NCBI GenBank assembly: GCA_963757335.1
Contig: CAVWRJ010000025.1
Coordinates: 186,001 to 250,000, forward strand
Length of the DNA: 64,000 nucleotides
Direction of reading: 5' to 3'
Origin: DASQPA01 sp963757335
GTDB lineage: Bacteria > Acidobacteriota > Thermoanaerobaculia > Multivoradales > UBA5704
Shown here: positions 50,207-59,465 of the stretch, in pieces
How the letters are laid out: each line of letters opens with the position of its first letter
Position numbering within the stretch: the first letter of the stretch is position 1
Position numbers and translations under genes: made by a program
Notes under the pieces: model-generated
What the model saw: the letters and a program-made list of their open reading frames with translations, nothing else
Databases searched by the model: none
What the model was told of the DNA's origin: nothing

Positions 50207-51430
50207 ATGGATTTCCTCGAAAATTTCAGAATCGCGTTCGCGGCGCTCCGCGCCAACACCATGCGCTCGATTCTCACCGCCCTCGGGATCATCATCGGCG
50301 TCGCCGCGGTGATCACCGTCGTCTCGCTCGTCCAGGGGATGCAGTTCATGATCACCAAGGAGCTCCAGGGGGTGGGGGCGTCCTACGTGATGGTCCTCCC
50401 CAACGTCCAGCACGGCCAGCCGGAGACGGTGGCGCGGCAGATCCGGCTCACCTGGGAGGACGGCCTGGCGATCCGCCAGCGGGTACCGGGGGTGCGGCTC
50501 ATCACCCCCGCTATCCTCGGCCAGTCGGACGTCCACTACCGCGACCGCTCCCACACTCCGGATGCCGTCGTCGGCGTCAACCAGGACTGGCCGGACGTGC
50601 TCAACTTCACGGTCGACCAGGGGCGCTTCTTCTCCGGCATCGACGTCGCCAACCGTCGCAAGGTGGCGGTCGTCGGGCAGGAGGTGGTGGACGGCCTGGC
50701 GCTCGGCTCCGATCCTCTCGGCAAGGAGATCTACGTCGGGAAATATCCGGTGACGATCGTCGGGGTGAGCGAGAAGAAGGGGCAGACGATGGGACAGAAC
50801 CTCGACAACCTGGTCTTCCTCCCCTTCGATTCGGCGCTCATCCTCTTCGGCCGGCGGGCCGGCGACCAGGTCCAGCTCCGCCTCCAGGCGCGGAGCGCCG
50901 ACAAGGTCGACGAGGTCAAGGACGGCATCACCCGGCTCCTGCGCCAGCGCCACCGGATCGCCAAGGGGGATCCCGACGACTTCCTGGTCCTGGTCCAGGA
51001 CGAGATCCTGGCGATCGTCGGGCGCATCCTCGGCAGCATCACCGCGGTGGTGGGGGGGGTGGTGAGCATCGCCCTCCTGGTCGGCGGCATCGGCATCATG
51101 AACATCATGCTGGTCTCGGTGACCGAGCGGACGCGAGAGATCGGGGTGAGAAAGGCGGTGGGAGCCAGGCGCCAGGACGTCCTCCTCCAGTTCCTCATCG
51201 AGGCGGTCACCCTGTCGCTCGTCGGCGGCCTCCTCGGGCTTCTCCTCGGCTACGGGCTGGGGGTGGGGATCGCCAAGATCCTCCCCGGCGACTGGCCGCC
51301 GGCCCACGTGCCGCTCTGGGCGGTGGGGCTCGCCCTCGGCTTCTCCGGGGCGGTGGGAATCTTCTTCGGCATCTACCCGGCGGGCAAAGCGTCCCGGCTG
51401 GACCCGATCGAAGCACTACGTTACGAGTAG
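50207..51430 (+). CDS. MacB/FtsX-type permease, second of a tandem pair
   Basis: A 407-residue permease, six bases after its paralogue and sharing the same opening (MDFLENFRIAFAALRAN), the same GGIGIMNIMLVSVTERTREI stretch and the same end (SRLDPIEALRYE). The periplasmic cores differ more than the membrane parts, fitting specialised halves of one heterodimer. It completes the TolC-Yip1-adaptor-ATPase-permease-permease unit. Confidence 0.92.
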   Translation: MDFLENFRIAFAALRANTMRSILTALGIIIGVAAVITVVSLVQGMQFMITKELQGVGASYVMVLPNVQHGQPETVARQIRLTWEDGLAIRQRVPGVRLITPAILGQSDVHYRDRSHTPDAVVGVNQDWPDVLNFTVDQGRFFSGIDVANRRKVAVVGQEVVDGLALGSDPLGKEIYVGKYPVTIVGVSEKKGQTMGQNLDNLVFLPFDSALILFGRRAGDQVQLRLQARSADKVDEVKDGITRLLRQRHRIAKGDPDDFLVLVQDEILAIVGRILGSITAVVGGVVSIALLVGGIGIMNIMLVSVTERTREIGVRKAVGARRQDVLLQFLIEAVTLSLVGGLLGLLLGYGLGVGIAKILPGDWPPAHVPLWAVGLALGFSGAVGIFFGIYPAGKASRLDPIEALRYE

Positions 51431-51439
51431 TGCAACCTG

Positions 51440-51453
51440 CAGCAGTACTGCTG
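51440..51453. repeat. 14-bp perfect palindrome between permease and regulator genes
   Basis: CAGCAGTACTGCTG is its own reverse complement. It lies in the 65-base gap, six bases before the TTGCCG box of the promoter for the response regulator, where an operator would be expected. Confidence 0.5.
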
Positions 51454-51458
51454 TAACG

Positions 51459-51486
51459 TTGCCGTCACCCGGAATTCCGGTAGAAT
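51459..51486 (+). promoter_or_regulatory. candidate promoter giving a leaderless message
   Basis: TTGCCG (51459-51464) and TAGAAT (51481-51486) are 16 bases apart. The -10 box ends nine bases before the ATG at 51496, so transcription would begin at or next to the start codon. Confidence 0.55.
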
Positions 51487-51495
51487 CTCGACCCC

Positions 51496-51954
51496 ATGGC
51501 TGCCGTGGACATCTCGACCCCCCTGGCGAACCCATTGCGCGTCCTCGTCGTCGAGGACGATACCGAGAGCCTCCAGCTGATGGGAGCGCTCCTCTCCCTC
51601 TGGGGCTACGATCCCCGGCTGACCCCGGACGGACCGGCAGGCCTCCAGGCGGCGACGACGGAGATGCCGGACGTCGCCCTCCTCGACCTCGGCCTGCCGG
51701 GGATGGACGGCTTCGAGGTGGCCCAGAAGCTCCGCGCCGCGCCCGGCGGTACCTCCATCCTCATCGTCGCGGTGACCGCCTTCCGCGGCGAGAGCCACCG
51801 CGACCGGGCCTTCGAGTGCGGCTTCGACAAATACCTGATGAAGCCGGTCGACATCGAGACCCTCCGTCTCGTCCTCGCCGGGGCACCCCGGGTTCACGGG
51901 ATCGTCACGGACCCTGCGAACGGCACGGACCAGCCCGCGCCCCTCCCTTCCTAG
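51496..51954 (+). CDS. response regulator receiver protein
   Basis: A 152-residue receiver domain: acidic pair in VLVVEDDTES, phospho-acceptor Asp in ALLDLGLPGMDG, Thr switch in IVAVTAFRG, Lys in YLMKPVD. About 25 residues at each end add no known output domain. It lies between the exporter and the PQQ locus, with its own promoter-like boxes and no ribosome site, so it may be made from a leaderless message. Its kinase is not nearby. Confidence 0.9.
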   Translation: MAAVDISTPLANPLRVLVVEDDTESLQLMGALLSLWGYDPRLTPDGPAGLQAATTEMPDVALLDLGLPGMDGFEVAQKLRAAPGGTSILIVAVTAFRGESHRDRAFECGFDKYLMKPVDIETLRLVLAGAPRVHGIVTDPANGTDQPAPLPS

Positions 51955-51990
51955 CCCGCCCATTCGCACTCTTCTGGCAGAGTTTTTGCT

Positions 51991-52008
51991 TTCCGAAATG
52001 GCTCGGAA
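51991..52008. promoter_or_regulatory. inverted repeat upstream of the PQQ operon, possible operator
   Basis: TTCCGA (51991-51996) and TCGGAA (52003-52008) form a perfect dyad with a six-base spacer, 28 bases ahead of the dehydrogenase start, preceded by a T-rich run. Suggestive of a regulator site. Confidence 0.4.
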
Positions 52009-52035
52009 GGATGGAACTCTGACCTGGAGGAGGGA

Positions 52036-53925
52036 GTGGAGTTGCGCCAGAGCGAGATCAGTCCACGGGCCTTTCTTTTACTTCTTTCGACGACCGCGGT
52101 CCTGACTCTTTCCGGCTGTCAGGGGCAGGTCGAGAAGGCCAGCCATTCCGGCCATGCCGTCCAGCCCCCGGCTCCCGGACCCACCGTTTCAGGCACCAAG
52201 CCGGGCGCCGTCCGCCTGACTGCCGGCTCTCCCCCCGAGGACGGCCAGTGGACGATGCCCGCCAAGGACTACGCGAGCACCCGCTACAGCGGTCTCGACC
52301 AGGTCACGGTGGGGAACGTCAAGGATCTCAAGCTCGCCTGGACTTTCTCGACCGGCTTCCTCGGCGGACACGAGGCGGCCCCCCTGGTGGTGGGGACGAC
52401 GATGTACGTCGTGACCCCCTTCCCCAACTACCTCTATGCCCTGGACCTCACCCGGCCCGGGGCGCCGGTCAAGTGGACCTACAAGCCGAAGCCCGACGCC
52501 GCCTCCCAGGGGGTCGCCTGCTGCGACGTGGTCAACCGCGGCGCCGCCTACTCGGAGGGCAAAATTTTCTTCAACACCTTAGACGACCACACGATCGCGG
52601 TCGACGCCGCGACCGGCAAGGAGGTGTGGAAGACCCGGGTGGGGGACATCAACCGGGGCGAGTCGATCACCATGGCCCCCCTGGTGGTCAAGGGGAAGGT
52701 CCTCGTCGGCAACAGCGGAGGAGAGTTCGGGGTGCGCGGCTGGCTCTCGGCGCTCGACACCGCCACCGGCCGGGTTGTCTGGCGGGCGTACTCGACCGGC
52801 CCCGACAAGGAGGTCCTCCTCGGCCCCGACTTCAAACCCTTCTATCCCCAGGACCGGGGGAAGGACCTGGGGGTCTCGACCTGGCCGCCGGACGCCTGGA
52901 AGATCGGCGGCGGGACGGTCTGGGGCTGGATCTCCTACGACCCCGAGCTCGACCTGATCCTCTACGGTACCTCGAACCCCGGGCCATGGAACCCCGACCA
53001 GCGCCCCGGCGACAACAAGTGGACCGCCACCGTCTTCGCCCGCAAGCCGGACGACGGCACCGCCCGCTGGGCCTACCAGCTCAATCCCCACGACCTCTAT
53101 GACTACGACGGCGTCAACGAGATGGTCCTCCTCGAAATGGCGGTCGGGGGGAGGACGCGGAAAGTCCTCATCCATCCGGATCGGAACGGCTATATCTACG
53201 TCATGGACCGGCAGACCGGGGAGGTGCTCTCGGCCACCCCGTTCGTCCCTATCACGACGACCTTGAAGGTCGATTTGAAGAGCGGCCGGCCGGTCGAGAA
53301 CGAGGCCAAGCGGCCGGGGTTCGGCCGGGTGGTGCGGGAGATCTGCCCCGCCTCCCCCGGGGGGAAGGACTGGCAGCCCTCGGCCTTCTCGCCGCGCACC
53401 GGCCTCCTCTACATCCCGCACAACAACCTCTGCCAGGACACCGAGGGGGTGCAGGCCAACTACATCGCGGGCACCCCCTTCGTGGGCGCCAACGTCAAGA
53501 TGTACGCCGGCCCCGGCGGCAACCGCGGCGAGTTCACGGCCTGGGACCCGATCGCCGGGCGCCCGGTGTGGAACGTCAAGGAGGACTTCCCGGCCTGGAG
53601 CGGCGCCCTGGTGACGGCCGGCGACGTCGTCTTCTACGGTAACCTGGAGGGCTGGTTCAAGGCGCTCGACGCGCACACCGGCAAGCTTCTCTGGCAGTTC
53701 AAGACCGGCTCGGGGATCATCGGCCAGCCCATCGCCTATCGCGGCCCGGACGGCAAGGAGTATGTCGCCATCCTCTCGGGGGTGGGGGGCTGGGCCGGCG
53801 CCATCGTCTCCAACAACCTCGCCCCCCAGGACGGCACGGCCGCCCTGGGGATGGTCAACGCCATGAGCGACCTGCCCCAGCATACGACCCGGGGCGGGAC
53901 GCTTTATGTCTTCTCGTTGCCATGA
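52036..53925 (+). CDS. PQQ-dependent alcohol/methanol dehydrogenase, lanthanide-type motif
   Basis: A 629-residue quinoprotein with a lipobox LSGC (Cys28), so probably membrane-tethered in the periplasm. The eight-bladed fold shows repeated Trp-docking motifs. The vicinal cysteines typical of PQQ alcohol dehydrogenases are Cys162-Cys163 in GVACCDVVNRG. Metal and PQQ ligands lie in NSGGEFGVRGWL and TSNPGPWNPDQRPGDNKWT. PHDLYDYDGVNE has catalytic Asp356 with Asp358 two residues on, the extra acidic residue seen in lanthanide-dependent XoxF enzymes. GTG 52036 follows GGAGGAGGGA. It heads a long coupled operon to a terminal oxidase. Confidence 0.9.
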   Translation: MELRQSEISPRAFLLLLSTTAVLTLSGCQGQVEKASHSGHAVQPPAPGPTVSGTKPGAVRLTAGSPPEDGQWTMPAKDYASTRYSGLDQVTVGNVKDLKLAWTFSTGFLGGHEAAPLVVGTTMYVVTPFPNYLYALDLTRPGAPVKWTYKPKPDAASQGVACCDVVNRGAAYSEGKIFFNTLDDHTIAVDAATGKEVWKTRVGDINRGESITMAPLVVKGKVLVGNSGGEFGVRGWLSALDTATGRVVWRAYSTGPDKEVLLGPDFKPFYPQDRGKDLGVSTWPPDAWKIGGGTVWGWISYDPELDLILYGTSNPGPWNPDQRPGDNKWTATVFARKPDDGTARWAYQLNPHDLYDYDGVNEMVLLEMAVGGRTRKVLIHPDRNGYIYVMDRQTGEVLSATPFVPITTTLKVDLKSGRPVENEAKRPGFGRVVREICPASPGGKDWQPSAFSPRTGLLYIPHNNLCQDTEGVQANYIAGTPFVGANVKMYAGPGGNRGEFTAWDPIAGRPVWNVKEDFPAWSGALVTAGDVVFYGNLEGWFKALDAHTGKLLWQFKTGSGIIGQPIAYRGPDGKEYVAILSGVGGWAGAIVSNNLAPQDGTAALGMVNAMSDLPQHTTRGGTLYVFSLP

Positions 53926-54923
53926 ACAAGAAGAGAAGGAAGGGAAAGGATCTCTTGCGGCCCGGTCCGGCGGGGTCGGGGCCGGGCTGCGGGCGGTGCT
54001 CGAATCGCCCTTCGGGCTCCACACGGCTGCGCTCCGTCCTCTCCCGGCCCCGCCGGACCTCTGTTGGGGGCCGGACCTCCGTTTGGGGAATGCTGGCTTG
54101 GGGACTGCTGGCCTGGGGATTGCCGGCGACGATCGCCACGGCAGCTTTCGGGGAGAAGCCGCGGGAGCTCAAGGTTTGCTCCGACCCTAATAATTTGCCG
54201 TTCAGCAACCGGAAGGGCGAGGGGTTCGAGAACCGGATCGCGGCTCTCGTGGCGAGGGATCTGGGGGCCACTCTGCGCTACACCTGGTGGGCGGAGCGGC
54301 GCGGTTTCTTCCGTAACACCTTGAAGGCAGGGCTCTGCGACGTGGTGGTCGGCGTGCCGACCGGGACCGAGATGGCCCTGCCCACCCGGCCCTACTACCG
54401 GTCGACCTACGTCTTCGTCTACCGGAAGGACCGGGGTTTGAGCCTGCGCTCCTTCGACGATCCGGCGCTCCGGAAGCTCAAGATCGGCGTTCAGATCATC
54501 GGTAACGACTACGCCAACACCCCTCCGGCGCACGCCCTGTCGAACCGGGGGATCGTCGGCAACGTCGTCGGCTATACGGTCTACGGCAACTACGCGGAGG
54601 AGAGCCCGCCGTCGCGCATCGTCCAGGCGGTCGCCCACGGCGACGTGGACGTCGCGGTCGTCTGGGGGCCGCTCGCCGGCTACTACGCGCGGCGCCAGAA
54701 GGTCCCCCTCGTCCTCGTGCCGGTGTCGCCCCAGATCGACCTCCCGTTCCTCCCCTTCGTCTACGACATTGCCATGGGAGTACGGCGGGGGGACAAGGCT
54801 CTCCGCGACGAGATCGACGCCGTCCTCCTCCGCCGGCAGGGGGAGATCGCCGCCATCCTCGACCGTTACGGGGTGCCCCGGGTGGGGACGAAGGGAGCAG
54901 GAGAGAGGAGGACCGCGCCATGA
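53922..54923 (+). CDS. quinoprotein-associated periplasmic binding protein (XoxJ/MxaJ type)
   Basis: A 333-residue solute-binding-like protein. A long basic N-terminus precedes a hydrophobic export segment (about 55-75). The mature part starts ELKVCSDPNNLPFSNRKGEGFEN, the typical opening of dehydrogenase-associated binding proteins, with VVGVPTGTEMALPTRPYYRS and VVWGPLAGYYA. XoxJ/MxaJ proteins are thought to help assemble or activate the PQQ dehydrogenase. It overlaps the dehydrogenase gene by four bases (ATGA). The extended basic leader is odd; a later start cannot be excluded. Confidence 0.88.
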   Translation: MNKKRRKGKDLLRPGPAGSGPGCGRCSNRPSGSTRLRSVLSRPRRTSVGGRTSVWGMLAWGLLAWGLPATIATAAFGEKPRELKVCSDPNNLPFSNRKGEGFENRIAALVARDLGATLRYTWWAERRGFFRNTLKAGLCDVVVGVPTGTEMALPTRPYYRSTYVFVYRKDRGLSLRSFDDPALRKLKIGVQIIGNDYANTPPAHALSNRGIVGNVVGYTVYGNYAEESPPSRIVQAVAHGDVDVAVVWGPLAGYYARRQKVPLVLVPVSPQIDLPFLPFVYDIAMGVRRGDKALRDEIDAVLLRRQGEIAAILDRYGVPRVGTKGAGERRTAP

Positions 54924-55501
54924 GAAACGACCACTCCCTAGGAGCCTGCGTGGCAGAACGTCACCTCGTAGCCGCTCTGCTCGCAGCGCTCGCCCTTCTC
55001 CTCGGCGGCTGCGAGCGCGAGCGCCGGGATTTGAGCGAACCGCCGGCCGCCGACTCCCACCGCCCGCCGGTGCGGGTGGGCACCCTCCAGCCCGGCCCCC
55101 GCCAGGCTGCCGATACGGCGAAGGGGCCCTTCGACGAGAACGCCTACGGCATCTCCGAGGGGCAGCGGCTCTTCGACTGGTACAACTGCACCGGCTGCCA
55201 CGCCCACGGCGGCGGCGGGATCGGGCCGGCCCTGATGGACGATCAGTGGATCTACGGCAGCGATTCGGCCAATCTCTACGACACGATCGCCAAGGGCCGC
55301 CCCAACGGCATGCCGTCGTTCGCCGGCAAGATCCAGCCCAAAGAGATCTGGGAGCTCGTGGCCTACGTGCGCTCGCTCGCCGGGCTGACCCCGAAGACGG
55401 CGAACCCGGCCCGCGCCGACCACCTGTCGACGAGCCCCAAGCCGACGAGCGTCTCCTCGGGCGAGCCGCCGACGACCCAACCCGCGGAGCATCCGGGATG
55501 A
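54920..55501 (+). CDS. cytochrome c, lipid-anchored (likely XoxG-like electron acceptor)
   Basis: A 193-residue protein with lipobox LGGC (Cys31) and one c-type haem site CTGCH (90-94); NGMPSF supplies a likely distal Met. The arrangement matches the small cytochromes that take electrons from PQQ dehydrogenases. It overlaps its upstream neighbour by four bases and is followed, again with a four-base overlap, by cytochrome oxidase subunit II, so it most likely carries electrons from the dehydrogenase to that oxidase. Confidence 0.9.
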   Translation: MRNDHSLGACVAERHLVAALLAALALLLGGCERERRDLSEPPAADSHRPPVRVGTLQPGPRQAADTAKGPFDENAYGISEGQRLFDWYNCTGCHAHGGGGIGPALMDDQWIYGSDSANLYDTIAKGRPNGMPSFAGKIQPKEIWELVAYVRSLAGLTPKTANPARADHLSTSPKPTSVSSGEPPTTQPAEHPG

Positions 55502-56500
55502 TCCCCCTGGCCACCAGCTTCGCCCAATCGGTCCTCGATCCGGCCGGTCCCCAGGCGGCGCACATCAGCCGCCTCTGGTGGCTCCTCTTCTGGGTGGGGA
55601 CGGCGGTCTTCGTCCTCGTCCTCGGGGCTCTCGCAGCCGCCCTCGCCGCGCGCCGGCCGACCTCAGCGACCTCAGCGACCGAAGCGGCCGAGGCGGCCTT
55701 CACCTTGAACCCTGGGGAGGCGGGTGAGCGGCGGCGGTTCCGCACCGTGGCGGCGGCGACCGGGTTGACGGTGGTCCTCCTCTTCGGCCTCCTGGTGGCG
55801 AGCGTCGCGACCGGCCGGGAGATCGCCTCGCTCGACTCCCCGCGGGCCCTCACCCTGGAGGTCGTCGGCCACCAGTGGTGGTGGGAGGTCCACTACCTGG
55901 ACCCCGATCCCGCCGGCAGCTTCGTAACCGCCAACGAGATCCACATCCCGGTCGGCCGGCCGGTTCTCGTCCGTACCCTCGCCCGGGACGTCATCCACAG
56001 CCTCTGGATTCCCAACCTCCACGGCAAGCGGGACCTGATCCCGGGGCACAGCTCGGTGATCTGGATCGAGGCCGACCGGCCGGGGCTCTACCGCGGCCAG
56101 TGCGCCGAGTTCTGCGGCTACCAGCACGCCCACATGGCGTTGGACGTCTTCGCCGATCCGCCCGGCCGCTTCGCCGCCTGGGTGGCCGCCCAGCGCCAGT
56201 CCGCCCCCACACCCGGCCGGGACGCTCCTGGCGCGGGGGGCGGCGGTGTTCCAGACCTCCGCCTGCCCGCTCTGTCACACGGTCCAAGGGACGGGGGCGA
56301 ACGGCCAGAACGCCCCGGATCTCACCCACGTGGCCGGCCGCCGCACCCTCGCCGCCGGGGCCCTGCCCAACACCCCGGAGGCCCTGGCCGGCTGGATTCT
56401 CGATCCGGAGCGCGCCAAGCCCGGCACCCACATGCCCCCGACGAGCCTCGATCCGGACGATCTCCAGGCCCTCGTGGCCTACCTGGGGACCTTGAAATGA
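55498..56500 (+). pseudogene. coxB: cytochrome c oxidase subunit II with C-terminal cytochrome c (caa3 type), frameshifted
   Basis: The first frame gives two membrane segments (about 20-45 and 80-105), HQWWWEVHY and the CuA site CAEFCGYQHAHM. After about 56190 the frame changes by one base and continues TLLARGAAVFQTSACPLCHTV, a c-type haem site CPLCH, with Met in GTHMPPTS, ending at TGA 56498-56500. The break lies within a C-rich run (GCCCCCACACCC, near 56200-56212) and fits one extra base. The four-base overlaps at both ends are preserved, so either the gene broke recently or the base is an error. A 9-bp repeat encodes Thr-Ser-Ala (55660-55686). Confidence 0.85.
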
Positions 56501-58459
56501 GCGCGCAGACTTTCGACGCCACCTTAGAGCTTGAACGAAAGACCCTCGAACGCACCTGGGCGCAGCCGGCCGGGATCGTCGGCTTCCTCACCAACGTCGA
56601 CCACAAGACGATCGGCCTGCGCTACATCGTCACCGCCTTCGTCTTCTTTCTCCTCGGCGGGATCGAGGCCCTCGCCATGCGCCTGCAGCTGGCGCGGCCG
56701 GAGAGCCATCTCTTGAACCCCGACCTCTACAACCAGGTCTTCACCGTCCACGGCTCGACCATGATGTTCCTCTTCGCCGTGCCGGTGATGGAGGGGATGG
56801 GGATCTACCTGGTCCCCCTGATGATCGGCACCCGCAACGTCGCCTTCCCGCGCTTGAACGCCTTCGGCTACTGGAGCTACCTGATCGGCGGGCTCCTCCT
56901 CTACAGCTCGTTCTTCTTGAACACCGGGCCGGACGCCGGCTGGTTCGCCTACGTGCCGCTCGCCGGCCCCGAGTACTCGCCCGGCAAGCGGGTGGACGTC
57001 TGGGCGCAGATGATCACCTTCACCGAGTTCTCCGGCCTGGTGGTGGCGATCGAGCTCATCGTCACCACCTTCAAGCTGCGGGCGCCGGGGATGTCGCTCA
57101 ACCGGATGCCGCTCTTCGTCTGGTCGATGCTCGTCACCTCCTTCATGATCCTCTTCGCCATGCCGTCGATCATGCTGGCGAGCCTCATCCTCGCCATGGA
57201 CCGGCAGATCGCGACCCACTTCTTCAACCCGGGAGAAGGGGGGGACGCTCTCCTCTGGCAGCACCTCTTCTGGTTCTTCGGCCACCCCGAGGTCTACATC
57301 ATCTTCATCCCTGCCCTGGGGATGGTCTCCTCGATCCTCGCCACCTTCACCCGCCGGCCGGTCTTCGGCTACATGGCGATGGTCCTCTCGCTCGTCGCTA
57401 CCGGCTTCATCGGCTTCGGGCTCTGGGTGCACCACATGTTCGCGACCGGCCTGCCGCAGCTCGGGCAGAGCTTCTTCACCGCCGCCTCGATCATGATCGC
57501 CATCCCGAGCGGGGTGCAGATCTTCTGCTGGCTGGCGACCCTCTGGGGGCGAAGACCGCGGCTCGCGACCCCGGTCCTCTTCGTCCTCGGCTTCTTCGCC
57601 ATCTTCGTCGCGGGCGGCCTGACCGGGGTGATGCTCGCCGCCGTGCCGTTCAACCTCCAGGTCCACGACACCTTCTTCGTCGTCGCCCACTTCCACTACG
57701 TGCTGATCGGCGGCGCCGTCTTCCCGCTCCTGGGCGGCATCCACTACTGGTTTCCCAAGGCGACCGGCCGGCGGCTCTCGGAGGCGCTCGGCAAGGTGAG
57801 CTTCTGGCTGCTCTTCGCCGGCTTCAACCTGACCTTCTTTCCCCTGCATATCCTGGGGCTCCACGGCATGCCGCGGCGGGTCTACACCTACCCGCCGGAG
57901 AGCGGCTGGGCGAGGCTCAACCTCCTCGCGACGGTCGGCGCCTTCATCCTCGGCCTCGGGGTGCTCGTCTTCCTCGTGAACGCCGTCCGCAGCCTGCGGC
58001 ACGGCGAGGTGGCGGGGGAGGACCCCTGGGGCTCGCCGACCCTCGAATGGTCGACCTCCTCGCCGCCGCCGTCCTACAACTATCTCTATCTCCCCACGGT
58101 CGCCGGCCGCTACGCCCTCTGGCACCGGCGGCCGGATCAGCCGGTGGTCACCGGTCTCTCCCGGGTGCGGCGGGAGATCCTCGTCACCCGCACTCTCGAC
58201 GCCGAGCCCGACCATCGAGACATCCTGCCCGACCCGACCGCCTGGCCGTTCTTCCTAGCCGTCGCGAGCGGAGTAGGGCTTCATCGGCGCCATCTTCACC
58301 CCCTGGGGAATCATTTGGGGGGCGATCTTGGCGGCGGTCGCTCTCATCGGCTGGTTCTGGCCGCGCGGCGACCTCAAGCGCCTTCGCTTCGAGGATCAGC
58401 CGGCGCCCCAGGAGCCGCCACGGCCTCCAGGGCTGCCGCTCGTGGAGGAACGGCCATGA
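56497..58459 (+). pseudogene. coxA: cytochrome c oxidase subunit I (caa3 type), frameshifted near the C-terminus
   Basis: The 590 or so residues before the break hold the whole catalytic core: HGSTMMFLF (haem a His), WFFGHPEVYIIFIPALG (CuB His and Tyr), HHMFATG (CuB His pair) and HDTFFVVAHFHYVL (haem a3 and haem a His). Near 58273-58278 the frame shifts by one base (extra G in GTAGGGC); the corrected frame continues FIGAIFTPWGIIWGAILAA, a membrane segment, and ends with TGA 58457-58459, overlapping subunit III by four bases. Without correction the frame runs on into subunit III. Confidence 0.88.
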
Positions 58460-59109
58460 AGGGGACCGGGACCGCGGCCGTCCATCCTGCGAGGAGCCCC
58501 AACCTGGCGGTCGTCGACGTCTCCGCCCTGCCGACCGTCGTCTACGGCAGCCGCGCCCCGCTCTGGTGGGGGCTCCTCGGGATGATCGCCATCGAGTCGA
58601 CGATGTTCGCCCTCCTCCTCGTCACCTACTTCTACCTGCGGGGGAACGCCCAGGTCTGGCCGCCGCACGGAGTGGACGCCCGTTTCCCCATCCGGGTGGC
58701 GAACCTCGCCGTCCTCCTCCTCTCGGTCTGGCCGATGGTCGAGGTGAGCCGCGCCGCCGCCCGCCGCGACCTTCGCGGCATGCGGCGCTGGCTCCTCTTC
58801 GGCACCGTCCTCGGGTTGATCTTCCTGGGCGTCCGCCTGGCGCTCTTCGCCGACATGAGCTTCCGCTGGAACAGCCACGCCTACGGCTCGGTGGTCTGGA
58901 CGATCCTCGGCCTCCACACCACCCACCTGGTGGCGTCGGGCGTCGAAAACCTCCTCCTCCTCACTCTCCTCTACGTCGGGCCGATCGAGGAGAAGCACCT
59001 TCTCGACCTGCAGCTCAACAGCCTCTACTGGTACTTCGTCGTGATCTCCTGGGTGGTGCTCTTCGCCGTCGTCTACCTGGATCCCGGCTTCCTAGAGGTG
59101 ATGCGATGA
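58456..59109 (+). CDS. coxC: cytochrome c oxidase subunit III
   Basis: A 217-residue membrane protein of the COX3 family with about five membrane segments: WWGLLGMIAIESTMFALLLVTYFYL, then AYGSVVWTILGLHTTHLVAS and LNSLYWYFVVISWVVLFAVVYLDP. The order behind subunits II and I and four-base overlaps on both sides confirm the call. It supports the stability of the oxidase rather than catalysis. In the uncorrected sequence it lies in the same frame as subunit I; its own ATG is at 58456. Confidence 0.9.
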   Translation: MKGTGTAAVHPARSPNLAVVDVSALPTVVYGSRAPLWWGLLGMIAIESTMFALLLVTYFYLRGNAQVWPPHGVDARFPIRVANLAVLLLSVWPMVEVSRAAARRDLRGMRRWLLFGTVLGLIFLGVRLALFADMSFRWNSHAYGSVVWTILGLHTTHLVASGVENLLLLTLLYVGPIEEKHLLDLQLNSLYWYFVVISWVVLFAVVYLDPGFLEVMR

Positions 59110-59462
59110 GGGCCGCGCTCTGGTACGGGGTGCTCGCCGGACCATTCGCCTGGGCCCTGGACCTCGAAGCGAGCTACATGATGGTGCAGACCGCCTGCGA
59201 CACGGGTCCGCCCCTCCTTCTCCTGCACCTGGCCTCGTTCGCCACTTTCCTCGCCTGCCTCGCCGGGCTGGTCTTCTCCTGGCGGACCTGGCGCGCCCTG
59301 GTCCGGCTGGGCGGGGGAGAGGTGTCGACCTCCCAGGGGACTCCCGGCGGCTCGCGCCAGCGCTTCATGGCCGCCTCCGGGATGGTCCTCTCGACCGGCT
59401 TCGCCCTGGTGATCGTGGCGACCGAGATCCCCAATCTGCTCCTCGCGACCCGGGGGTGCTGA
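59106..59462 (+). CDS. small membrane protein of the oxidase cluster, unknown function
   Basis: A 118-residue protein with about three membrane segments (5-22, 36-58, 88-110); it opens MRAALWYGVLAGPFAWALDLEA. It lies between oxidase subunit III and the CtaG-like assembly gene, with a four-base overlap upstream. Small unassigned membrane proteins at this place are common in caa3 clusters. No catalytic motif is visible; a role in oxidase assembly or stability is inferred from context only. Confidence 0.7.
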   Translation: MRAALWYGVLAGPFAWALDLEASYMMVQTACDTGPPLLLLHLASFATFLACLAGLVFSWRTWRALVRLGGGEVSTSQGTPGGSRQRFMAASGMVLSTGFALVIVATEIPNLLLATRGC

Positions 59463-59465
59463 CCG

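Noticed and set aside
54769..59109. One giant fused oxidase protein (subunits II-I-III)
   Set aside because: The continuous frame arises because two frameshifts hide the real stops; corrected frames give three normal subunits with four-base overlaps.
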